From NCBI RefSeq assembly GCF_005886145.1, contig NZ_CP040504.1:248001-312000 (forward strand): a stretch of 64,000 nucleotides of DNA. Direction: 5' to 3'. Below are positions 54,279-61,655 of the stretch, in pieces. Below the pieces are notes generated by a model. It did no database searches. It was not told the DNA's origin and worked only from the letters and a program-made list of their open reading frames with translations. A program made the position numbers and the translations under genes. Origin of the DNA: Neisseria sp. oral taxon 014 str. F0314. Lineage in GTDB: Bacteria > Pseudomonadota > Gammaproteobacteria > Burkholderiales > Neisseriaceae. Numbering within the stretch: the stretch's first letter is position 1; every line of letters starts with the position of its first letter.

Positions 54279-55433
54279 CTATTTTAACGTATTTGAAACA
54301 AATTTGGCTAGCTTTTCCAATGCGCTGGGCTGGTTGAACAGGAAATTCTGCCAGCCTTTGGCCGCCTGCCGCCATTTAAAAGATTGTTCCCGCAAAATCT
54401 GCCAAGCCTGCAAACGGTTTTCATCGGATAAAGTCATCGCACCGTTCAATTCATCAGAAAGCAGCCTGTGTGCGGCAAAAACATCTTTCGGATAAAAAAC
54501 ACCTGCTTTCTCCCAAAAAGCATGGAGTTTGTCCAGATGTACCATCTCATCTTGCGGATAAATATGCCAGAAGAAAGGTTTGGCCGAAAACTGGGCTCGG
54601 ACGAAGCTGTCTTCCCCGCGTACGATTAGGCCGTCTGAAAGGTGCAACAGCTTGTCAAAATCATTCTGAGGAACGAATGGAATCTTTACTAGTTTTACAC
54701 AGGCCGTCTGAAAAACATCGCCGTCCTTTGTTAAGACATCAATAGGAAGCACGCCGTCGGTTTTCAAACTGTCAATAATTTGGTGTCCTGCAAGCAATAA
54801 AGTGATGGGTCGATTATCCAACTGCCACATTTGCAGCCATTTAGACCAAACCGGACTGTAGTAGCCAAATAAAAACCATTCGGACGATGATTTTTCCGGT
54901 AAATTCAAATGCCGTCTGAATTGTATTTTGTTATAGAGACAGAGAGAATTGTAATCCCGTTCCCGGATTAGGCCGCCACTACGTTCGCCAAAGCCTATGA
55001 ACCAAAAATATTTTCGTAATCCGTCTGCCTGTAATGACGGCATTGCGTGGAGCCGTTCGTTGCTGTCCTCTGCGCTCAAATATTCCCAGTTTAACCATAA
55101 TGGCTTGTTTTTTCTTATAATACATAAAACGTTTTCAGGAAGATTACAGGCGAAAGTTTCAATGATAACTTGGGGAGGATTAACCGAAATAACATCTTGT
55201 GCACAACCAGCCTGCCATTGGTGAATATAGACATTTTCAAATAAACATGGAACAGAGGGCAGGGCAGGGCAGAGGGTATGTAATGCGTTTAAATCGTCAA
55301 TCCATAAATGTACTTCCCAACCTAGCTCATGATACAAACATTGGGCCAGCCGCCATGAAACACCTATATCTCCATAATTATCAATGACATTACAAAACAG
55401 CCAGCAGTTTATTTTTTTAGATTCCATAGCCAT
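54279..55433 (-). CDS. earP: EF-P arginine rhamnosyltransferase EarP
   Basis: A 384-residue glycosyltransferase (GT104) that puts rhamnose from dTDP-rhamnose on Arg32 of EF-P. The N-terminal NVIDNYGDIGVSWRLA carries the conserved catalytic Asp region, with later FYSAQFSAKPFFWHIYPQDE-type sugar-nucleotide site (FSAKPFFWHIYPQDEMVH). The start may be MAMESKK or MESKK; both are close. It lies directly upstream of efp (37 bases) and is the usual partner. Confidence 0.94.
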   Translation of the reverse strand: MAMESKKINCWLFCNVIDNYGDIGVSWRLAQCLYHELGWEVHLWIDDLNALHTLCPALPSVPCLFENVYIHQWQAGCAQDVISVNPPQVIIETFACNLPENVLCIIRKNKPLWLNWEYLSAEDSNERLHAMPSLQADGLRKYFWFIGFGERSGGLIRERDYNSLCLYNKIQFRRHLNLPEKSSSEWFLFGYYSPVWSKWLQMWQLDNRPITLLLAGHQIIDSLKTDGVLPIDVLTKDGDVFQTACVKLVKIPFVPQNDFDKLLHLSDGLIVRGEDSFVRAQFSAKPFFWHIYPQDEMVHLDKLHAFWEKAGVFYPKDVFAAHRLLSDELNGAMTLSDENRLQAWQILREQSFKWRQAAKGWQNFLFNQPSALEKLAKFVSNTLK

Positions 55434-55501
55434 GTTAACTCATAAAATAATTATTCATTTTAAAACAATATGTTATAGTGCATTGTGTAATTTTAGATAA
55501 T

Positions 55502-55515
55502 TTGATTTTAGTCAA
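55502..55515 (+). promoter_or_regulatory. FNR-like site upstream of grcA
   Basis: TTGAT-TTTA-GTCAA matches nine of ten positions of the FNR consensus TTGAT-N4-ATCAA. A -10-like TATAGA follows at 55535-55540, placing the site near -40, the classic activator position. This suits an anaerobically induced gene. Confidence 0.6.
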
Positions 55516-55584
55516 ATAATATTCGCTGAGCAGGTATAGAATATTACATGAAAAATATTTTTTCCAAAGAAATCAGAAAGGTCT

Positions 55585-55977
55585 ATGATGATTAAAGGTA
55601 TCCAAATCACCGGTTCTACAAACAATGCTCTGTTAAATTCATTTTGGTTGCTTGACGACCAAACCAACGAAACGCGTTGTTTAGTTGCCAAGGAAGAAAG
55701 CGGATTCGCAGCAGATGCAGTTGTCTCATTTTCTGAATTGGGTGAAGTGTCTTATAAAGAAATTCCAGTTGATGTTCACGCACGTCCGAAGGTTGAAGGC
55801 GGTCAACATTTGAATGTTAATGTATTGACCCGAGAAACATTAGAGGATGCCGTTGCCAATCCTGATAAATATCCTCAGTTGACTATCCGAGTGTCGGGTT
55901 ATGCGGTTCGCTTTAATTCGCTGACTCCAGAACAGCAACGTGATGTGATTACCCGTACATTTACCAATAGCCTGTAA
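55585..55977 (+). CDS. grcA: Autonomous glycyl radical cofactor GrcA
   Basis: A 130-residue spare part for pyruvate formate-lyase. The C-terminal glycyl-radical motif [20 protein letters not shown] (Gly105) is near identical to that of PflB and YfiD/GrcA, and it can replace a damaged radical domain. The ATG follows AGAAAGG. Start at the first or second Met is open. Pyruvate formate-lyase itself is not in the window, but fdhE/fdhD at 10.7-12.5 kb also point to formate metabolism. Confidence 0.92.
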   Translation: MMIKGIQITGSTNNALLNSFWLLDDQTNETRCLVAKEESGFAADAVVSFSELGEVSYKEIPVDVHARPKVEGGQHLNVNVLTRETLEDAVANPDKYPQLTIRVSGYAVRFNSLTPEQQRDVITRTFTNSL

Positions 55978-56000
55978 GGAAATAAGATAGCCGGGCAGTA

Positions 56001-56031
56001 AGGCCATCTGAAAATTATTTTCAGATGGCCT
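56001..56031 (+). terminator. Variant DUS hairpin after grcA
   Basis: AGGCCATCTGAAAA (56001-56014) pairs with TTTTCAGATGGCCT (56018-56031). Both arms carry the same base change from the DUS (GCCATCTGAA), so the hairpin is kept while uptake function is probably lost. Confidence 0.8.
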
Positions 56032-56139
56032 ATAAATTTGCATCAATAAAATTTAACATAATATACATTATGCGAATTTAAATAATCAGTTACTTAGTTT
56101 TCACATGTGTCCATCCAATCTTTCATCGCCAACTCATTT

Positions 56140-57603
56140 TCAGAACGTTTTCTCAAAATCTATAAATACACGATTTTTAGTATAACTATGAAGTTCGTTA
56201 ATATTGCTGTTATTGTTCGCATATCGCCAATTTAATCTCGGCGTAATTCCTAGAAAACTCAGTTTATTGTGCCAGAGGCTTAAATTGGTAACTACTGCAT
56301 TATCTGTACGATGACGGTCGGTAAAGACGTAATGTTTTCCATCAAAGCGTTCATTGTAGCGATTGATGATAAGGCGGCTATTGAAATTTTCACCCCAAAT
56401 TTGCCCCCAACCTAAGTAACCTCCTATCCGTTTGGAGCTGCTGCCTGCGAAATTTTCAACTTTGTCACGCGCATAATTCAAACCTCCTAAGAAATAGGTT
56501 TTATCATTCATCAGGTAGGTCGCCCCAAATCCAATCTGATAATCTTTCCCTTGTCGTTTGGTATATGCATAATCTTTTTGTGCAAAGGTTCCGTTGGCAG
56601 ATAGACGTAAATTTGGTTTTATCCAACGTGAAACACCTAAATCTACACCTGTACGCGTGTAATAAGGATGATTTCCGTAGCGACGCTTTTCTAAAAATGG
56701 CATAACAAAACTATCTGTTTTAAAACTTTTATTTTTATAACCAAGACTGACCTTTGCTGTTTGATCATCATAATCATGATTATTCCAATAGCTAACACCA
56801 TCGACATCGCCTGAAAGAGCAAAATAATGGTTGTTTTTAAGATTGATATCTCGATCAACGGATAAGGCGTAGGTAAAACCATGCCCTTTTTGTGGCAGAT
56901 AATCAGAATTTTTTTCAAAAGCCAAGTTACCAAACTGAGGAAGATGAATTTCACGCTCAGCTGAAACGTTGTTGATATTGTTGTCTTGGGTGTAACTCAG
57001 ACTGCCTGAAAATTGCCATTTATTTTGCCCCATAGCGTTTTCATAAAGGGCAATAGTAGGAAGGACATCTTCTGGTAAACCTTGCTTTTTGGCGGCATCA
57101 AATTCATATTGTGAATTACGGGTTTGCTTATCCTCATAAAGCATAGCAGCTAAGTCTAGACGGACGGCAACAAGATTAGGATGTCGAACAAGAATATTAC
57201 GGTAAAGTGTAATGGCTTTTTGATGTTTTCCTTGCGAACGCCAAATTGCGCCTTGCGCATAATCCAATAAAATTGGGTCATACCCATCCCATTTACGATA
57301 TATAGGCAAGAGCTGCTCTGCAGCAATATAGTTTCGCGCTTGCAATGCTTGATTTAACAAAGGTTCGGCCAGCTCTGGTTGTTTGGCTAGATCATCTAAT
57401 GTCAATGTTTGAGTATGCTCATTCAAAGAAGCCTTGACACCATTCAAAAGGGAGGTGCCTACCTCCGGTGGTTTAGGAATGGCCATTTCTTGGATTCTTT
57501 CCATCTGGCGATCGGCTTCAGTTTCAGGGTTAGCAATGGTTTCGGCAGTAACCATTATGGGAAATAATATGCCCGCAATAAAAATGAATTGATTAGATTT
57601 CAT
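56140..57603 (-). CDS. Surface lipoprotein assembly modulator (Slam)
   Basis: A 487-residue outer-membrane protein. Signal peptide MKSNQFIFIAGILFPIMVTA, then a periplasmic helical TPR part (about 75-190, e.g. YDPILLDYAQGAIWRSQGKH and LVAVRLDLAAMLYED). A 14-strand C-terminal barrel (former DUF560) ends in FIDFEKTF with terminal Phe. Slam proteins move specific lipoproteins such as TbpB, HpuA or fHbp to the cell surface. The likely substrate is the TbpB-like lipoprotein encoded 126 bases upstream on the same strand. GC content is lower than in the rest of the window, a sign of transfer or local AT drift. Confidence 0.92.
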   Translation of the reverse strand: MKSNQFIFIAGILFPIMVTAETIANPETEADRQMERIQEMAIPKPPEVGTSLLNGVKASLNEHTQTLTLDDLAKQPELAEPLLNQALQARNYIAAEQLLPIYRKWDGYDPILLDYAQGAIWRSQGKHQKAITLYRNILVRHPNLVAVRLDLAAMLYEDKQTRNSQYEFDAAKKQGLPEDVLPTIALYENAMGQNKWQFSGSLSYTQDNNINNVSAEREIHLPQFGNLAFEKNSDYLPQKGHGFTYALSVDRDINLKNNHYFALSGDVDGVSYWNNHDYDDQTAKVSLGYKNKSFKTDSFVMPFLEKRRYGNHPYYTRTGVDLGVSRWIKPNLRLSANGTFAQKDYAYTKRQGKDYQIGFGATYLMNDKTYFLGGLNYARDKVENFAGSSSKRIGGYLGWGQIWGENFNSRLIINRYNERFDGKHYVFTDRHRTDNAVVTNLSLWHNKLSFLGITPRLNWRYANNNSNINELHSYTKNRVFIDFEKTF

Positions 57604-57641
57604 GAGTATATTTTTCAGAGAATTCAGGATATTTTAAGTTG

Positions 57642-57713
57642 CCCCTCCAATTGTGCTAGAGGGGTTTGCTTGGAAAATAATAAGCAGCAGATGCAAAGCT
57701 TCTGCTGCTTATT
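57642..57713 (-). terminator. Two hairpins between the lipoprotein and slam genes (possible attenuator)
   Basis: AATAAGCAGCAGA (57679-57691) pairs with TCTGCTGCTTATT (57701-57713). A smaller hairpin, CCCCTC (57642-57647) with GAGGGG (57659-57664), lies closer to slam. The larger one follows the lipoprotein stop and may reduce readthrough so that the substrate is made in excess over the translocon. Confidence 0.6.
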
Positions 57714-57729
57714 TCTTTGGGTAAGCGTC

Positions 57730-59721
57730 TTAGCGTTTGCCGATGAAACCGATATTGTTTTCGCCATGGCTGGTAGTGATTTTTAACAAACCACCGACTT
57801 CTTCAGCATTTGGACCGGCAAAACGTACGTTACCTTGACCATAAATTACTTTATTTTCACCTGGATTTTTTCCTTCCATCCAGACAGTAACATTTTGAGC
57901 AACTTGGCTTCTACCCACTAGAGAAACTTTTTGGCCTGCGCTTGCAGAAGGCATTCCACTCCCTGTTTTTACATTACCGCTGGCAAAATATACATTACGT
58001 TTGTCATCTAGGCGACGGTTGGTAATCTCGCCATTAAAGGTAACGTTATTGCTTAAAACAGTATTATTGTAAGCTATATCTGGTTCATGGAACTGCGCAG
58101 TCATGTTCATTATGCCGTCTTGTTTACCATCTCGGCTAGAATAGGCAACGCCTGTATATTTGGCAGATAAACCTTTTTTAGTCTTCATGTCATAGACATT
58201 GGCAACTATACCATTTTCAGTAGCAACTCGGTCGAAAATGCCGATGTTAAAAGGATTATTGAGTCCATAAGTGCCATCGCCATTTTTATAGCGCCATGCA
58301 TTTAATGAGAGATATTGTTGATTGAAGCCATTGGCTTGTCCAACGTCATAGGTATAAATCGCACGAATTTCATTTGTCTTGCCATAGTTTAATGCACTGA
58401 ACATTTCGGCAATTACACGTTTATTTTGGAATGCACCGAATGCTTTATTGTCATCAATACCGACATGGACTGAATATAAGGATACCTGCGTCATTTGTCC
58501 GTTATCGGCTACAATTTTTAGGCTGCCATCTTTTTGTGTAACCATAAAGTAGCTACCTGGTGCGAAGTGATATTGCTTGCCAGCAGACCATCCTAATGCT
58601 TTGAGTGCCTCTGCACGTTCCGGATGGGTTTTTGCTGATTCTGCACTAACTTCAAATGTAGTTGATTTTTTTAATGTAAAACGATATGCATATTCACCGT
58701 TTTGGTTAACATATAATTCATCGTCTGGATTATTGTTAAAATAACGATTTAAAGAATGTGCATATTGATAACCGCTGCTGGGTTCGGTAGTTACAGTCCA
58801 TACAGGATTATTATTTGCATCTAATTTGTATTTCACGTCTGTTAATACACGGCGGCCTTTATCCAATTCAGTTTCATTATCGGCATTAGTAGCAAAATTA
58901 TTAAACCATTTTGTATAACGGCTACCGCCTACACTATCTAATTCTAGCTTGCTGGCAGTTTGATCTAAGATGTTAACGCTCCTGCCATTTTTAACTAAGA
59001 TGCCATTTTTATTGCGTTTATCTACACCAATCAGATTTTTTGCACTTAATGGCGTATCAATCTCATCATAACCGGCTCTCTTCGCAACATAACCATCTGT
59101 ATAGTTAGTAAAGTAACGCGTTGCTACGCCCCCTAATATCACTGTTTGAGGGCGCAAAAGTTTAGTTTTATCTTTTCTATAAGCGGATGTCAAAAGATGA
59201 GAGGTAGGATAATCATGTGGACCTTTAGCTGTCTCTAATAATGGAGTCGCACCTAAGTTATTTGCAATGAAGCCGGTGTTCACTTCAGTTTGATTAAATT
59301 GTTCAGTTTTTATTACATCACTTAGTTTTAGTGTGGTCAGTTTATCCTGAATGCCTTTATTTAATAATGACGTTTCTTTGTTGATGTTAGTTTTATTACC
59401 CTTATCGGTATTGCCCTTATCGGTATTGCCTTTATCGGTATTGCCTTTATCGGTATTGCCTTTATCGGTATTGCCTTTATCGGTATTGCCCTTATCGGTA
59501 TTGCCCTTATCGGTATTGCCCTTATCGGTATTGCCCTTATCGGTATTGCCCTTATCGGTATTGCCCTTATCGGTATTGCCTGTATTGATATTATTGGATG
59601 CTATAGACAGATTTCTTGCTGAATCTGATACTTCATTCGAACTGCTACAAGCTGCCAAAACTGCAGCACAAATACCTGTTAATACAAAATGGATAATAGG
59701 CAATTTATTCTGAGTACGCAT
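57730..59721 (-). CDS. Slam-dependent TbpB-like surface lipoprotein with pentapeptide repeats
   Basis: A 663-residue lipoprotein: signal peptide with lipobox LAAC (Cys 25), then a spacer holding twelve in-tandem GNTDK units (residues about 48-107). It is followed by an unfamiliar central part and a C-terminal eight-strand barrel of the TbpB/transferrin-binding-like type: MNMTAQFHEPDIAYNNTVLS, VTFNGEITNRRLDD, VRFAGPNAEEVGGLLKIT and the end GENNIGFIGKR. Barrels of this kind are the Slam recognition element. The ligand is unknown: no similarity to the N-lobes of TbpB, HpuA or fHbp is obvious to me. The gene has a lower GC than its surroundings. Confidence 0.85.
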   Translation of the reverse strand: MRTQNKLPIIHFVLTGICAAVLAACSSSNEVSDSARNLSIASNNINTGNTDKGNTDKGNTDKGNTDKGNTDKGNTDKGNTDKGNTDKGNTDKGNTDKGNTDKGNTDKGNKTNINKETSLLNKGIQDKLTTLKLSDVIKTEQFNQTEVNTGFIANNLGATPLLETAKGPHDYPTSHLLTSAYRKDKTKLLRPQTVILGGVATRYFTNYTDGYVAKRAGYDEIDTPLSAKNLIGVDKRNKNGILVKNGRSVNILDQTASKLELDSVGGSRYTKWFNNFATNADNETELDKGRRVLTDVKYKLDANNNPVWTVTTEPSSGYQYAHSLNRYFNNNPDDELYVNQNGEYAYRFTLKKSTTFEVSAESAKTHPERAEALKALGWSAGKQYHFAPGSYFMVTQKDGSLKIVADNGQMTQVSLYSVHVGIDDNKAFGAFQNKRVIAEMFSALNYGKTNEIRAIYTYDVGQANGFNQQYLSLNAWRYKNGDGTYGLNNPFNIGIFDRVATENGIVANVYDMKTKKGLSAKYTGVAYSSRDGKQDGIMNMTAQFHEPDIAYNNTVLSNNVTFNGEITNRRLDDKRNVYFASGNVKTGSGMPSASAGQKVSLVGRSQVAQNVTVWMEGKNPGENKVIYGQGNVRFAGPNAEEVGGLLKITTSHGENNIGFIGKR
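59401..59580. repeat. 12-copy 15-base tandem repeat (VNTR) in the surface lipoprotein gene
   Basis: Twelve copies of a 15-base unit with core TTATCGGTATTGCC on the plus strand, the only variation being one base (C or T) per unit. On the coding strand each is GNTDK. The length is a multiple of three, so copy-number change alters only the length of the spacer between lipid anchor and functional domains. Confidence 0.95.
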
Positions 59722-60217
59722 AAATAATCCTCATTTAGTTGAAATGATCTTTATTTAATTTAAAGTCTTTTTAAGTGATAAGACTAGATACAAACAGTAT
59801 TTATAATAATGTATTATTATAAACGAATACAAACACACTTACTTAATTAAATTTTGTTAAATATGGTAAATATAATTACTGCTTCTTGAGTCTGCCAGAT
59901 AGTTTTTAGTTTCCATAACGATCCCTTAGGAGCAGTTCCTGCAGGGTAAAAAGCACCTATAAATATATTAATGACTGATGTACTAATACATTAACCTTAT
60001 GAATTTTGTAATTTTTCTTGACTAAAGTAAATAGACTAAACTATGATTCAAACGATATCATAAAATTTTGTATCCAAGTACATTTGCATATACCTAGATA
60101 CACACTCTCCTCTTCTTCTAAATATTAATAACTATCTCAGGAAATTCATTTTTTGATGAATTTGTCGTTTAAATATGACTGGTTACGTTTATTAATATAA
60201 TACACATTATATTTATC
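59722..60217. other. AT-rich divergent control region
   Basis: No gene seen. It lies between the start of the lipoprotein gene (minus) and the small unknown gene before ruvB (plus), so promoters for both should be here. I could not identify a convincing Fur or other operator. Confidence 0.5.
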
Positions 60218-60526
60218 ATGCTTCATATTGATATACTCCAACAAAAAATTTCCAACGAAGATTATCGACGCTTGATTATTGGTAACAGCAAAGATTTTAG
60301 TGAAAACGAATCAAATCTCTTGCATGAAATCCTAAACAAGTTTGAGTTTGATGTCATACAGGAACAAGCACTGGTCCAGGCTGTTATACAGCAGGTTCGG
60401 TTTGACCCTAATGCGTTTCATATCGACAGCGACGATGAGGATATAACTGGGATTTGCCCGCACTGCATTAATCCGCCCATGCCACCGCTGCGCGATTATT
60501 TAGCGTGGCGTGAGATGCGTGGATAA
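60218..60526 (+). CDS. Conserved-looking small protein of unknown function upstream of ruvB
   Basis: A 102-residue soluble acidic protein. N-terminal helical region MLHIDILQQKISNEDYRRLI, then DDEDITGICPHCINPPMPPL containing a CxxC pair that could bind a metal or be redox-active, and a basic end WREMRG. I do not recognise the family. It stops 18 bases before ruvB and has the same strand and low-spacing layout, so they are probably one transcript. Confidence 0.6.
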   Translation: MLHIDILQQKISNEDYRRLIIGNSKDFSENESNLLHEILNKFEFDVIQEQALVQAVIQQVRFDPNAFHIDSDDEDITGICPHCINPPMPPLRDYLAWREMRG

Positions 60527-60544
60527 CTTATTGAAAAGATTATT

Positions 60545-61576
60545 ATGCTGCAAACAGACAACCTTAGCGCAGATCGGACGCAACGTATTATTACGGCGCA
60601 GAATCTCTCTTCCCAAGAAGAATTGTTAGAACGCGCCCTGCGTCCGAAAACTTTAAACGATTATATTGGGCAAACTAAGGCGAAAGACCAGTTGGCCATT
60701 TTTATTCAAGCGGCTAAAAAACGTGGCGAAGCTTTGGATCATACGCTTTTATTTGGTCCCCCCGGATTGGGTAAGACGACGTTGGCACATATTATTGCGA
60801 AGGAATTGGGCGTTAATCTGCGCCAAACCAGCGGGCCTGTTTTGGAACGTGCCGGCGATTTGGCCGCGCTGTTGACTAATCTTGAGCCACACGACGTTCT
60901 TTTTATTGATGAAATTCATCGTTTAAGTCCTGTTGTAGAAGAAATACTCTACCCTGCTCTCGAAGATTACCAACTCGATATAATGATAGGCGAAGGTCCT
61001 GCCGCAAGGTCGGTAAAAATCGATTTGCCACCGTTTACGCTGATTGGTGCCACTACCCGTGCAGGAATGCTTACTAATCCGTTGCGCGACCGTTTCGGTA
61101 TTGTTTCACGGTTGGAGTTTTACGAAGACAAAGATTTGGCAACGATAGTCAGCCGTTCGGCACAATTGCTGCAACTGAACATGGGGAGCGACGGCGCAAT
61201 GGAAGTAGCCAAGCGCAGCCGTGGAACGCCGCGCATTGCCAATCGCTTATTGCGTCGTGTGCGTGATTATGCAGATGTAAAAAACAATGGCGTTATTGAT
61301 GCTGAAATTGCCGATGCTGCCTTAATTATGTTGGATGTTGATGCACAGGGACTGGATGTGATGGACAGAAAGTTTTTGGAAGCTATCCTGCACAAATTCG
61401 GCGGCGGGCCGGTAGGATTGGATAACATAGCGGCTGCAATCGGCGAATCAACCGATACGATTGAAGACGTCATCGAACCTTATCTGATTCAACAGGGATT
61501 TTTGCAGCGTACGCCCCGCGGCCGTGTCGCAACCGAACGTTCGTATCTGCATTTCGGACTGAAAATTACGGAATAA
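60545..61576 (+). CDS. ruvB: Holliday junction branch-migration helicase RuvB
   Basis: A 343-residue AAA+ motor. Walker A is [15 protein letters not shown] and Walker B is [12 protein letters not shown], followed by the sensor [21 protein letters not shown] and the C-terminal winged helix [14 protein letters not shown]. The start codon follows AAAAGATTATT, a weak ribosome-binding site. ruvA and ruvC are not nearby, as is usual for Neisseria. Confidence 0.97.
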   Translation: MLQTDNLSADRTQRIITAQNLSSQEELLERALRPKTLNDYIGQTKAKDQLAIFIQAAKKRGEALDHTLLFGPPGLGKTTLAHIIAKELGVNLRQTSGPVLERAGDLAALLTNLEPHDVLFIDEIHRLSPVVEEILYPALEDYQLDIMIGEGPAARSVKIDLPPFTLIGATTRAGMLTNPLRDRFGIVSRLEFYEDKDLATIVSRSAQLLQLNMGSDGAMEVAKRSRGTPRIANRLLRRVRDYADVKNNGVIDAEIADAALIMLDVDAQGLDVMDRKFLEAILHKFGGGPVGLDNIAAAIGESTDTIEDVIEPYLIQQGFLQRTPRGRVATERSYLHFGLKITE

Positions 61577-61602
61577 TGCGGGTTTATAAACATTTAAAAT
61601 AA

Positions 61603-61639
61603 AAAAGGCCGTCTGAAAACTGTTTTCAGACGGCCTTTT
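61603..61639. terminator. Bidirectional DUS hairpin between ruvB and the TonB receptor gene
   Basis: An 18-base arm, AAAAGGCCGTCTGAAAAC (61603-61620), pairs with its complement at 61622-61639 between convergent genes. Confidence 0.85.
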
Positions 61640-61655
61640 AGATACTTGAACTAGA

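Noticed and set aside
59401..59580. CRISPR array
   Set aside because: Units are directly adjacent with no spacers and are in frame inside a lipoprotein gene, so it is a coding tandem repeat.
59351..59713. Plus-strand frame made of LPLSV repeats
   Set aside because: It is the antisense reading of the 15-base repeat in the surface lipoprotein gene, has no ribosome-binding site and no independent support.
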